In this document: piece after piece, positions 17,942 through 25,704 of the stretch
Position numbering within the stretch: the stretch's first letter is position 1
Layout: each line of letters opens with the position of its first letter
Origin: JAPLJM01 sp963708515
Lineage (GTDB): Bacteria > Desulfobacterota > Syntrophia > Syntrophales > Fen-1087
Assembly (NCBI GenBank): GCA_963708515.1
Contig: CAVPSX010000012.1
Location: forward strand, 124,001-188,000
Direction of reading: 5' to 3'
DNA length: 64,000 nt
The notes under the pieces: generated by a model
The model's input: only the letters and a program-made list of their open reading frames with translations
What the model was told of the DNA's origin: nothing
Database searches by the model: none
Position numbers and translations under genes: made by a program

Positions 17942-18781
17942 TTGAACGGGGTAAATATCAAAATGCAGCAATTCATGATGAGCGGTCTGGTCGAGTCAAA
18001 CGCCGCGGTTCGGGAGGGGTATTATCTGATGTCGCTGCGGTTACCGTTGTCCTTCGCCCTGCCGCTTCCGGGCCAGTTTATCATGGTCCGCCTGAAGGAC
18101 AGGAAGGACATGCTGCTGGCAAGGCCCTTCAGCGTCAGCGGCTTTCACCGCGAGGCGCAGGATGTCCGGATCGAGATACTCTATCGCGTTGCAGGGCAGG
18201 GGACGCATCTGTTAACAAAGCTCGGGATCGGCGAGAAAGTGGATATTTCAGGCCCGTTCGGGCGTTTCTTTGAAATTTCCCCCGGCATAAATAACGTGAT
18301 CCTGGTCGCCGGCGGCATCGGCATCGCCCCGCTGCGGTATTTGCTGGCCTGTCTCCAGACACAGGGACCGGAGCGCGCACTGAGGATTGATTTTTTTATG
18401 GGGGCAAAAACAGTCGATGAACTCCTGGAGCCGGAGGCCACCCGCTGCCTGTGTGACAACCTCCAGGTCTGTACGGACGACTGTAGCATGGGCCATCCGG
18501 GACTGGTGACGGAACCGCTTGAGCAAGCGCTGAAATCTTACCCTATGAACGATACGCTGATCTGCGCCTGCGGTCCCGTGGGAATGATCCGGCGACTATC
18601 GGAAATCCTGGCGCCGTACCCGCTGGCCTGCCAGGTTTCCCTTGAGGAACGTATGGCCTGCGGCCTCGGCGCCTGCCTGGGATGCGCTGTTGCCGTCCGG
18701 GGACCGAACGGGGAAAGGCAATACCAGCGGGTCTGCCGGGAAGGGCCCGTTTTTAATCTTCGGGATATCTTATGGGATTAG
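17942..18781 (+). CDS. pyrK: Dihydroorotate dehydrogenase electron-transfer subunit
   Basis: A 279-residue flavoprotein subunit with an FAD domain (LARPFSVSGFH), an NAD-binding strand (VILVAGGIGIAPLRYLL) and a C-terminal 2Fe-2S site (ERMACGLGACLGCAVAV, then a further Cys in QRVCREG). With PyrD type 1B it passes electrons from dihydroorotate to NAD. The TTG at 17942 directly follows the rimI stop; an ATG at 17963 is an alternative start. It overlaps pyrD by 10 nt, as expected for a coupled complex. Confidence 0.93.
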   Translation: MNGVNIKMQQFMMSGLVESNAAVREGYYLMSLRLPLSFALPLPGQFIMVRLKDRKDMLLARPFSVSGFHREAQDVRIEILYRVAGQGTHLLTKLGIGEKVDISGPFGRFFEISPGINNVILVAGGIGIAPLRYLLACLQTQGPERALRIDFFMGAKTVDELLEPEATRCLCDNLQVCTDDCSMGHPGLVTEPLEQALKSYPMNDTLICACGPVGMIRRLSEILAPYPLACQVSLEERMACGLGACLGCAVAVRGPNGERQYQRVCREGPVFNLRDILWD

Positions 18782-19710
18782 AACAAAAAAAAGCTCCTCA
18801 AAATCTAACGGTTGATATCGGTGGCCTGAAGCTCAGGAATCCGGTCATGACTGCTTCCGGAACATTTGGATACGGCGAAGAATATGCGCCCTATCTAGAT
18901 CTGAATCAACTGGGGGCGATTGTGGTCAAGGGGCTCTCGCTTGAACCCCGCACGGGAAATCCGCCGCCCAGGATCATGGAAACCCCATGCGGCATGATCA
19001 ATGCCGTGGGTTTGCAGAATGTCGGCGTGCGGGCTTTCATTAGGGACAAGCTCCCTTTTTTAAGACAGTTTGACACACCTCTTATCGCCAATATTTACGC
19101 TGAATCCGTGGATGAATTTCCTGTGCTTGCAGGCATTTTAAGCGAGGCTCAGGGCGTCCACGCCCTGGAGGTCAACATTTCCTGTCCGAATGTGAAAAAA
19201 GGAGGAATTGCCTTCGGGACCGATCCCGAGATGGCCGCCGAGGTGACCCGCCGGGTCAAGGACGCGACGGACCTGCCCGTGATCGTCAAGCTGACGCCCA
19301 ATGTGACGGATATTGCCATCATTGCACAAAGCGTGGAAGCGGCAGGGGCGAACGCCGTCTCCCTGATCAATACGATCACAGGCATGTCTGTGGATGTGGA
19401 CAAGAGAATGCCGCACCTCAAGAACATCACGGGCGGACTATCGGGACCGGCCATCAAACCGGTGGCCCTGCGCATGGTCTGGCAGGTCGTCAACCGCATC
19501 TCCATTCCCGTCATCGGTCTCGGCGGGATTATGACGGCAGAAGACGCCCTGGAATATCTTATTGTCGGCGCACGCGCGGTTCAGGTCGGCACGGCCAATT
19601 TTGTCAACCCGCAGGTCATTCCGGAGATTGTCGAGGGCATTGTAAAGTACCTGGAAAAGCATGAGATGGCCTGCATCGATGAACTGATCGGATCACTGAA
19701 AACGGGGTAA
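18772..19710 (+). CDS. pyrD: Dihydroorotate dehydrogenase, catalytic subunit (class 1B)
   Basis: A 312-residue FMN enzyme oxidising dihydroorotate to orotate in pyrimidine synthesis. Motifs: NPVMTASGTFGYGEEYAPYL, LEVNISCPNVKKGG with the class 1B catalytic cysteine, VIVKLTPNVTDI, SLINTITGM and IPVIGLGGIMTAEDALEYL. The NAD-linked PyrD/PyrK pair fits an anaerobe, since it needs no quinone or fumarate. An MBL-fold gene follows after 5 nt. Confidence 0.96.
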   Translation: MGLEQKKAPQNLTVDIGGLKLRNPVMTASGTFGYGEEYAPYLDLNQLGAIVVKGLSLEPRTGNPPPRIMETPCGMINAVGLQNVGVRAFIRDKLPFLRQFDTPLIANIYAESVDEFPVLAGILSEAQGVHALEVNISCPNVKKGGIAFGTDPEMAAEVTRRVKDATDLPVIVKLTPNVTDIAIIAQSVEAAGANAVSLINTITGMSVDVDKRMPHLKNITGGLSGPAIKPVALRMVWQVVNRISIPVIGLGGIMTAEDALEYLIVGARAVQVGTANFVNPQVIPEIVEGIVKYLEKHEMACIDELIGSLKTG

Positions 19711-19715
19711 AGGCA

Positions 19716-20399
19716 ATGGGCGGCGCAGAAATCATTGCGGAAGGCGTCTATTTAATCGGCGGGCCGAACATTTCCCGGTCCGATGACGCCACGGTATTTA
19801 TCATCGATTTTGACGGCGAGCTCGTCATGATCGACGCCGGTGCCGGCGGCAGTTCAAGGATGCTTCAGAAAAACATGGAATCGCAGGGGCTGGATCCAAA
19901 AGCTATTTCCCAACTGATTCTGACACACTGTCATATCGATCACATCGGTTCGGCGCCCTGGTTCCGGAATCAATTCGGTTGCCGCATTATCATGCATGAT
20001 CTGGACGCGGACGCCGTCGAGCAGGGGGACCCGGTCATGACGGCGGCTAACTGGTACGAGACGACGTTTCCGCCCACCCCGGTAGATCGGAGGCTGACGG
20101 GCCATCACGAAATCCTGCGGTTCGGGGAGCAGGAGCTGCACTGTCTGCACACGCCGGGCCATACGCCGGGTTCCATCGCCGTCTATCTTGACCGTGCCGG
20201 GAAACGGATTCTGTTCGGTCAGGACATTCATGGACCCTTCATGTCCAGTTTCCGGTCCAGCATTGAAGACTGGAAAAAATCCATGGAGAGATTGATAGCC
20301 CTGCAGGCGGATATCCTCTGTGAAGGACATTTCGGGATCTTTCAGCCCCGGAGCAAAGTCGAACAGTATATCCGCGGATATATGAGACAGTACGGATGA
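19716..20399 (+). CDS. MBL-fold metallo-hydrolase
   Basis: A 227-residue beta-lactamase-fold hydrolase. The metal motif is LTHCHIDHIGSAPWF, with further ligands in HTPGHTPGSIAVYL and LFGQDIHGP. The glyoxalase II-like pattern is general, so the substrate is unknown. It is 5 nt after pyrD and 36 nt before the Mla-like permease, within the same transcript by spacing; no functional link to either is evident. Confidence 0.8.
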   Translation: MGGAEIIAEGVYLIGGPNISRSDDATVFIIDFDGELVMIDAGAGGSSRMLQKNMESQGLDPKAISQLILTHCHIDHIGSAPWFRNQFGCRIIMHDLDADAVEQGDPVMTAANWYETTFPPTPVDRRLTGHHEILRFGEQELHCLHTPGHTPGSIAVYLDRAGKRILFGQDIHGPFMSSFRSSIEDWKKSMERLIALQADILCEGHFGIFQPRSKVEQYIRGYMRQYG

Positions 20400-20435
20400 G
20401 TCAACCGCCATCACCGGCGTATCTGAGGCCGCTTT

Positions 20436-21575
20436 GTGAAAAATCGATCCCGTGACTATACATTATCCATTCGGGAAGACGACGGTCATCAGGTTACACT
20501 GTTGATTTCAGGCCGGATGGACCTGATGGGACTGGAGTGCCTGAACACCGACCTGGACGCCTTCTGGACGGATAGAAAGCCCGCGCGAATCACAGCGGAT
20601 CTGTCCGGCGTAGAATCCATGGACAGCGCCGGCGCGATGCTGCTGCTGCGTTTGGAAGAAAGAGCGAAGGAGGCCGGCGTCTTTTTTGAGTTTGCGCACG
20701 TCAGTGATCCGTTGCGGGGGGTCATGAGCCTGCTTAATATGAAGGCCCTGCGCATCGGGCCGCTGCTTCGGGATAAGGAATCGGAAGGCATTTTTGATCT
20801 TTTGGGTGCAGCGGCCCAAAGACGGTTCCTGGATTTCCGGCAGGTGATGATTTTTGTCGGCGAGCTGCTGACAGCCATGATGCATGTTATCAGGCGTCCC
20901 GCGGCTGTACGCTGGAATGCCGTATTTCTGTACATGAAAAAGATCGGCGTGGACGGTTTTCCCATTGTGACGCTGATCAGTCTTTTGATCGGCGTGATTA
21001 TGGCTTTCATGTCCTCGCTGCAGTTGAAGCAATTCGGCGCCACGACCTACGTCGCCCCGCTTGTGGCATTTGCCATGGTCAGGGAGCTGGGCCCCATGAT
21101 GACCGCCATTCTTGTCGCCGGACGATCAGGGTCGGCATTTTCCGCAGAAATCGGTTCGATGATGATCAACGAAGAAGTTGACGCCCTGACGACCATGGGC
21201 TTCGATCCCGTCCAGTTTCTGGCCGTTCCCAAAGTTCTGGCTTCTGTTATCGTTGTTCCGCTGCTGACGGTTTATTCCGCTTTTTTCGGAATCGTCGGCG
21301 GCATGATGGTCGGCGTACTGGGGCTGGACCTGACGGCTTATGGTTATCTCCAGCAGAGCATAGACAGTTTCCAGGTGTTTGATGTCGTCTCCAGCCTGAT
21401 AAAATCCATGGTCTTCGCCATCCTGATCTCCGGGATTGCCTGTCAGCGGGGATTTCAGGTCCGGGGTGGCGCCGATGCGGTCGGGGAGGCCACCACCTCT
21501 GCCGTCGTATCAGCCATATTCTTGATTATTCTTGCGAATTCGGCATTCGCGATTATTCTCTACTATATTCATTAA
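20436..21575 (+). CDS. MlaE-type ABC transporter permease with N-terminal STAS domain
   Basis: A 379-residue protein. Residues about 1-100 form a STAS/MlaB-like domain (RITADLSGVESMDSAGAMLLL). The remainder is an MlaE permease (LISLLIGVIMAFMSSLQLKQFGA, VRELGPMMTAILVAGRSGSAF, EIGSMMINEEVDALTTMGFDP; each shown in part). The Mla system moves phospholipids between inner and outer membranes. Fusing MlaB to MlaE removes the need for a separate mlaB. The GTG start at 20436 lacks a strong ribosome site. The ATPase gene follows after 3 nt. Confidence 0.9.
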   Translation: MKNRSRDYTLSIREDDGHQVTLLISGRMDLMGLECLNTDLDAFWTDRKPARITADLSGVESMDSAGAMLLLRLEERAKEAGVFFEFAHVSDPLRGVMSLLNMKALRIGPLLRDKESEGIFDLLGAAAQRRFLDFRQVMIFVGELLTAMMHVIRRPAAVRWNAVFLYMKKIGVDGFPIVTLISLLIGVIMAFMSSLQLKQFGATTYVAPLVAFAMVRELGPMMTAILVAGRSGSAFSAEIGSMMINEEVDALTTMGFDPVQFLAVPKVLASVIVVPLLTVYSAFFGIVGGMMVGVLGLDLTAYGYLQQSIDSFQVFDVVSSLIKSMVFAILISGIACQRGFQVRGGADAVGEATTSAVVSAIFLIILANSAFAIILYYIH

Positions 21576-21578
21576 CCA

Positions 21579-22391
21579 TTGTCTCGGGGTTTGATCTTGC
21601 AAGATGTTGGCAGGCAACCGGTCATCGTTGTTGAGAACCTCACCATGAGGTTCGGCGATGACATTATTCTGCAGGACGTCAGCTTTAAAGTATTCAGGGG
21701 CGAAATATTTGTGATTGTCGGCGGCAGCGGCTGCGGGAAAACAGTGCTTATGAAGAATATGATCGGACTTTACAGGCCGTCTGCGGGCAGGGTCCTGGTA
21801 GAAGGCATTGATATCAATATCGACAGCGAGAAAGCGCTGAGCAGTGTCCGGTACAGAATCGGCGTGCTCTTTCAGTCCGGCGCCATGATCGGGTCCATGA
21901 GCCTGGCCGAAAATGTCGCCCTGCCGCTGAGCGAACAGCGGCGCCTTTCGCCCGCCCTGATTGACATGATCGTCAAAATGAAACTGGGGATGGTCAATCT
22001 GGCCGGTTATGAAAATCATATGCCCGCGGCGCTGTCCGGCGGGATGAAGAAAAGGGCCGGTCTGGCGCGCGCCATGGTCATGGATCCGACGATTCTTTTT
22101 TTTGACGAGCCCTCGTCGGGACTCGATCCCGTGACGGCAGCGGAGCTCGATCACACCATCAGAGGCATCAACGAAGGCATGGGGACGACCATGATCATCG
22201 TATCTCACGATCTGGCATCCATCCAGAATATTGCACACCGCGTGATCATGCTCGATAAGGGTGATAAAGGAATTATTGCGGAAGGGGTTCCGGCTCAGCT
22301 CAAGGAGAATTCGGATGATCCGCGGGTGATTCAATTCTTCAACCGGTCGCTTGATGAAGCAAAAACGCAGGGGACGGCATATGGCGGGTAA
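21579..22391 (+). CDS. MlaF-type ABC transporter ATP-binding protein
   Basis: A 270-residue ATPase: Walker A IVGGSGCGKTVLMKNMIG, signature LSGGMKKRAGLARAMVMDP, Walker B ILFFDEPSSGLDP and the switch histidine in IIVSHDLASI. It powers the phospholipid transporter with the STAS-MlaE permease. The start is uncertain between TTGs at 21579, 21591 and 21597. The 3' end overlaps the MCE gene by 11 nt. Confidence 0.92.
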   Translation: MSRGLILQDVGRQPVIVVENLTMRFGDDIILQDVSFKVFRGEIFVIVGGSGCGKTVLMKNMIGLYRPSAGRVLVEGIDINIDSEKALSSVRYRIGVLFQSGAMIGSMSLAENVALPLSEQRRLSPALIDMIVKMKLGMVNLAGYENHMPAALSGGMKKRAGLARAMVMDPTILFFDEPSSGLDPVTAAELDHTIRGINEGMGTTMIIVSHDLASIQNIAHRVIMLDKGDKGIIAEGVPAQLKENSDDPRVIQFFNRSLDEAKTQGTAYGG

Positions 22392-23313
22392 GCAATCGAA
22401 GTTTATGATCGGTGTTTTTGTAACGGCAGGCTTGATTCTGGCCGTCGTTACCATCGTCTGGCTGGGCGCCTCAACCTATTTTCAGAAAGGGACGCTTTTC
22501 GTAACCTACTTTGATGAATCGGTTCAGGGACTGTCCGTGGATTCCAATGTTAAATACCGCGGCGTCAATGCGGGAACGGTCAGATCCATTCAGGTGGCGC
22601 CGGACAACAAACTCGTCGAAGTGGTGATGAAAATCTACATGAAGGGAGGTGATGAAAAAAATCTCACCGCCAAATTGAAATCAGCCGGCCTGACCGGCAT
22701 CGTTTATATTGAATTGGACCGGAGAAACGATGAAGAGGCGGATCTGTCGCCGCAGATAACCTTTCCCGCGGCGTATCCGCTCATTCCGTCCCATCCGTCG
22801 GCTTCAAGATATATTCTGTCCGTGGTGGATAAGATCGTTTCGGAAATGAACAAAGTTGATATAAAGAGCATTATTGATGAATTTAAAGGCATTGTCGGAG
22901 GGATCGATCACATTGTGAACGGTCCCAAGATGAAGAATATCGTCAACAATCTGGAGTCTGCCACAGCCCATCTGAATCATGCCGTCACACAGATAGACCG
23001 TTTGACGGCGGAAGGGAAACTGGAAGATGTCTTGAAAGAGACCCGGGGGACCATTGCAGACACGCGCGCCCTGATCGGCAAAATCAGAGAAGATATTGAC
23101 ACAATGAAACTGACGGACTCCGCCGTGAAGGCAACCCAGATTGTGGCCGGGGTCGATAAAAGCGTCAGGGAGATGACCTTTAATCTCAAGAATACTACGG
23201 ATAATCTGCAGCGGGCCTCCGAAAACCTGGATATATTGATGGATAAACTGCGGGATGATCCGTCGGATTTGCTGTTCAGCCGGCCGCCGCCGATATCTGA
23301 ACGGGAACGATAG
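22381..23313 (+). CDS. MCE-domain (MlaD-like) substrate-binding protein
   Basis: A 310-residue protein with one N-terminal membrane anchor (FMIGVFVTAGLILAVVTIVWL) and an MCE domain with VQGLSVDSNVKYRGVNAGTV and GLTGIVYIELD. The C-terminal 150 residues are predicted helical, as in MlaD/PqiB-type proteins that form a hydrophobic tunnel in the periplasm. The ATG at 22381 overlaps the ATPase gene. The partner lipoprotein follows after 18 nt. Confidence 0.92.
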   Translation: MAGKQSKFMIGVFVTAGLILAVVTIVWLGASTYFQKGTLFVTYFDESVQGLSVDSNVKYRGVNAGTVRSIQVAPDNKLVEVVMKIYMKGGDEKNLTAKLKSAGLTGIVYIELDRRNDEEADLSPQITFPAAYPLIPSHPSASRYILSVVDKIVSEMNKVDIKSIIDEFKGIVGGIDHIVNGPKMKNIVNNLESATAHLNHAVTQIDRLTAEGKLEDVLKETRGTIADTRALIGKIREDIDTMKLTDSAVKATQIVAGVDKSVREMTFNLKNTTDNLQRASENLDILMDKLRDDPSDLLFSRPPPISERER

Positions 23314-23331
23314 TTATCAGGAGAGAAATTT

Positions 23332-23958
23332 ATGACCGCGCTGATGAAATCTTTGTTCATAGTCGGGATCGCATGGACTCTGGTTGCCTGCAGTCTTGGC
23401 GGGAAGCCCGCTGTCATGGTTGAGCAGTATGCCCTTGAATATCCGCCGCCGGCCATAAAGAACCTGAGCCCGATCGATGCAGTCATCCGGCTCGACCGTT
23501 TTTCGGTGGCACAGATATTCAATCAGGGCAAGATGGTTTACCGGCAGAAGCCCACTCACTATAATGACTATGCCTATCATCGCTGGCGGGCCAATCCCGG
23601 GGACATGGTGGGCGACAGTCTCTTGCGTGACCTGCGAGCCGCAGGAATCTTCAAATCAGTCTTTTCATATCGCGATATGGAAAACTCCCCCCTCATTTTG
23701 AAAGGCAGCGTCGGTGAATTCTACGAGAGCGATGAGAAGGACGGCAGAAAGGCGATCCTGTCGGTCTATATTACACTGATGGATACGACGCAGAAGGAGC
23801 TTACAAAGCAGATTATCTTCCAGAAAGATTACCACTATCAGAAGCCTGTTCCGGAGCAGACGGTGCAGGGATTTGCCCAGGCGATGAGCCGGGCTGCGGA
23901 AAAGTTTTCTGGACAGGTCATTACAGACATTTACGAAGCGATAAAGCATGGTAAATAA
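23332..23958 (+). CDS. ABC-type transport auxiliary lipoprotein (PqiC/DUF330-like)
   Basis: A 208-residue outer-membrane-type lipoprotein with signal peptide and lipobox LVAC (Cys20), followed by QYALEYPPP and VIRLDRFSVAQIF, the usual start of the ABC_trans_aux family. Such proteins pair with MCE transporters as the outer-membrane end, in place of MlaA/MlaC, neither of which is present here. It closes the four-gene Mla-like operon. The ribosome site GGAGAG precedes the ATG. Confidence 0.85.
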   Translation: MTALMKSLFIVGIAWTLVACSLGGKPAVMVEQYALEYPPPAIKNLSPIDAVIRLDRFSVAQIFNQGKMVYRQKPTHYNDYAYHRWRANPGDMVGDSLLRDLRAAGIFKSVFSYRDMENSPLILKGSVGEFYESDEKDGRKAILSVYITLMDTTQKELTKQIIFQKDYHYQKPVPEQTVQGFAQAMSRAAEKFSGQVITDIYEAIKHGK

Positions 23959-23976
23959 AACAATGGGAGGTGTTGC

Positions 23977-24555
23977 ATGAAGGTTGTCGCGTTGAACGGA
24001 AGTGCCCGCAAGGACGGGAATACGGCATTGCTGATCAATGTGGTCTTTGATGAGCTGAAAAAAGAGGGCATCGAAACAGAATTGATCCAGATGGCGGGTA
24101 AGCCGATTCAGGGATGCATCGCCTGTTACAAATGCTTTAAAAATCAGAACCGGCGATGCTCCGTAGAGAAAGATATGCTCAATGAAATCATCGCAGCCAT
24201 GGAGCCGGCCGAAGGCATCCTGCTGGGGTCGCCGACGTATTTTTCCGATGTTTCCTCCGGGATGCGGGCTTTTATCGAGCGCTGCGGCTTTGTCGCCCGT
24301 GCTAACGATTACATGTTCAAGGGAAAGGTCGGGGCAGCCCTGACGGCCGTGCGTCGCGCCGGCGCCGTTCCGGCCTTCAGCTCCATGAATCTCTTCCTTC
24401 ACTATATGCAGATGTTCATGCCGGGTGCCAGTTACTGGAGCATCGGCGTCGGCCGGGATCCGGGCGATGTGCTCAAGGACGATGAAGGCATCCAGACCAT
24501 GAAATCGCTGGGGCAGAACATGGCCTTTCTGCTCAAAAAGCTGGACACGGCCTAA
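23977..24555 (+). CDS. Flavodoxin-like NAD(P)H-dependent FMN reductase / iron-sulfur flavoprotein family
   Basis: A 192-residue flavodoxin-fold protein: LNGSARKDGNTALLI (FMN phosphate loop), QGCIACYKCFKNQNRRCSVE, a cysteine cluster like that of Isf iron-sulfur flavoproteins, and LLGSPTYFSDVSSGMRAFIE. It probably passes electrons via FMN and perhaps a 4Fe-4S cluster. The ATG follows GGGAGG. It is 18 nt after the lipoprotein gene, possibly the end of the same operon. The redox partner is unknown. No terminator is obvious in 24556-24681. Confidence 0.85.
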   Translation: MKVVALNGSARKDGNTALLINVVFDELKKEGIETELIQMAGKPIQGCIACYKCFKNQNRRCSVEKDMLNEIIAAMEPAEGILLGSPTYFSDVSSGMRAFIERCGFVARANDYMFKGKVGAALTAVRRAGAVPAFSSMNLFLHYMQMFMPGASYWSIGVGRDPGDVLKDDEGIQTMKSLGQNMAFLLKKLDTA

Positions 24556-24681
24556 AGATATGGGGAGGCAGGGGCAAAAAATATTTCGTTCCTCCCTAAA
24601 ATCTTTATAGATCTACGGTGGTTTTCAGCGAAGGGAAGAATTCGGCCTAACGCGCTCTGCTGAACACAAATTGAAAACGGT

Positions 24682-25587
24682 TTAAGGTGTTTTCGGGGAG
24701 GCGTTCAGCGCCACGGAGTCAACAATGAAAAAATGGGGGTTATCCCTTAGGCTGATAATCCTCTCATCAGGGATTGAATTTCCCTCCATGTCCAGAATGA
24801 CCTTGAGGTCTGGTTTGAGGGGATATTGGGGATGGGTCGCGATAACCTCGCAGGTTACTTTGCTGTTTAACTCGACATAGCTTCCCACAGGGTAAAGCGT
24901 GATTTCAGACAGAAAGGCCTTGATGATGCTTGCCGGGAAAATGGACTCCTTGGCCTGCACGACCAGTTCTTTGGCCGAAAAGGACTGCAACAAGGCTTTC
25001 CGGTGCGGTCTGTGATTGGTCATGGCTTCGTAACAATCAATAATGCCAATTATTTGTGCATATTCATGGATTTCCTTCCCGCGCAGGCCCCGGGGATACC
25101 CCCGGCCGTTTTCCCGCTCATGATGCTGGTACACCACTTCCGGCAGGGAGGGGTATGCTTCCGCAAAGGGCGCCAGAAGTTTCCATCCGGCTTCAGAATG
25201 GGTTCGGATCAGGTTGAACTCGGTGTCCGTGAGCGGTCCCGTCTTGTTCACAATCACATCGTCAATGGTGAAAATACCGACATCATGCAGGACGGCGCAA
25301 AGACCCACTTCCAGAAGCTTTTTCCGGGAATAGTGAAAGCTCATTCCGATTTTCAGTGTGAAAAAGACTGTATTGGCCTGATGCGAAATCATGTAACTAT
25401 GATCCGGGAGGGTCCGCATCATCAAGGGAAAAAACAGAGGAAGATTTTCCGGATGATCAACGATTTCTTCAATGAGTGAAAGAACGGGAGCAATCGCAAA
25501 AGGTTTTTGACCGGAAACCCTTTCCTTTACTTGAAGCAGGCAAGCGTGGATATCAGCATAAATGATTCCGGCACGATCGGTTGTCAT
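24682..25587 (-). CDS. HD-GYP domain protein (putative cyclic-di-GMP phosphodiesterase)
   Basis: A 301-residue protein whose central part is an HD-GYP domain: AVLHDVGIFTIDD, RTHSEAGWKLL, VYQHHERENGRGYPRGLRG, IIDCYEAMTNHRPHR. The HHExxxGxGYP signature is intact, so phosphodiesterase activity on cyclic-di-GMP is likely. There is no receiver domain; the N-terminal 60 residues and the beta-rich C-terminal 70 residues (LYPVGSYVELN) are of the type often seen in stand-alone HD-GYP proteins. It lies 117 nt downstream of hrpA on the same strand. Confidence 0.88.
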   Translation of the reverse strand: MTTDRAGIIYADIHACLLQVKERVSGQKPFAIAPVLSLIEEIVDHPENLPLFFPLMMRTLPDHSYMISHQANTVFFTLKIGMSFHYSRKKLLEVGLCAVLHDVGIFTIDDVIVNKTGPLTDTEFNLIRTHSEAGWKLLAPFAEAYPSLPEVVYQHHERENGRGYPRGLRGKEIHEYAQIIGIIDCYEAMTNHRPHRKALLQSFSAKELVVQAKESIFPASIIKAFLSEITLYPVGSYVELNSKVTCEVIATHPQYPLKPDLKVILDMEGNSIPDERIISLRDNPHFFIVDSVALNASPKTP

Positions 25588-25704
25588 GTCTCAAAGAATG
25601 CCTTAACACTGACGATTTTTACCAGGGGCGCCGAAGCGCCGCCTCTTTGATATCATGGCGCTAACTACAGGAATCCCCGATATAAATCAATAACTTTTTT
25701 GATG

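Noticed and set aside
21510..22454. A 314-codon minus-strand frame
   Set aside because: It is antisense to the MlaF ATPase gene, whose motifs are all intact.
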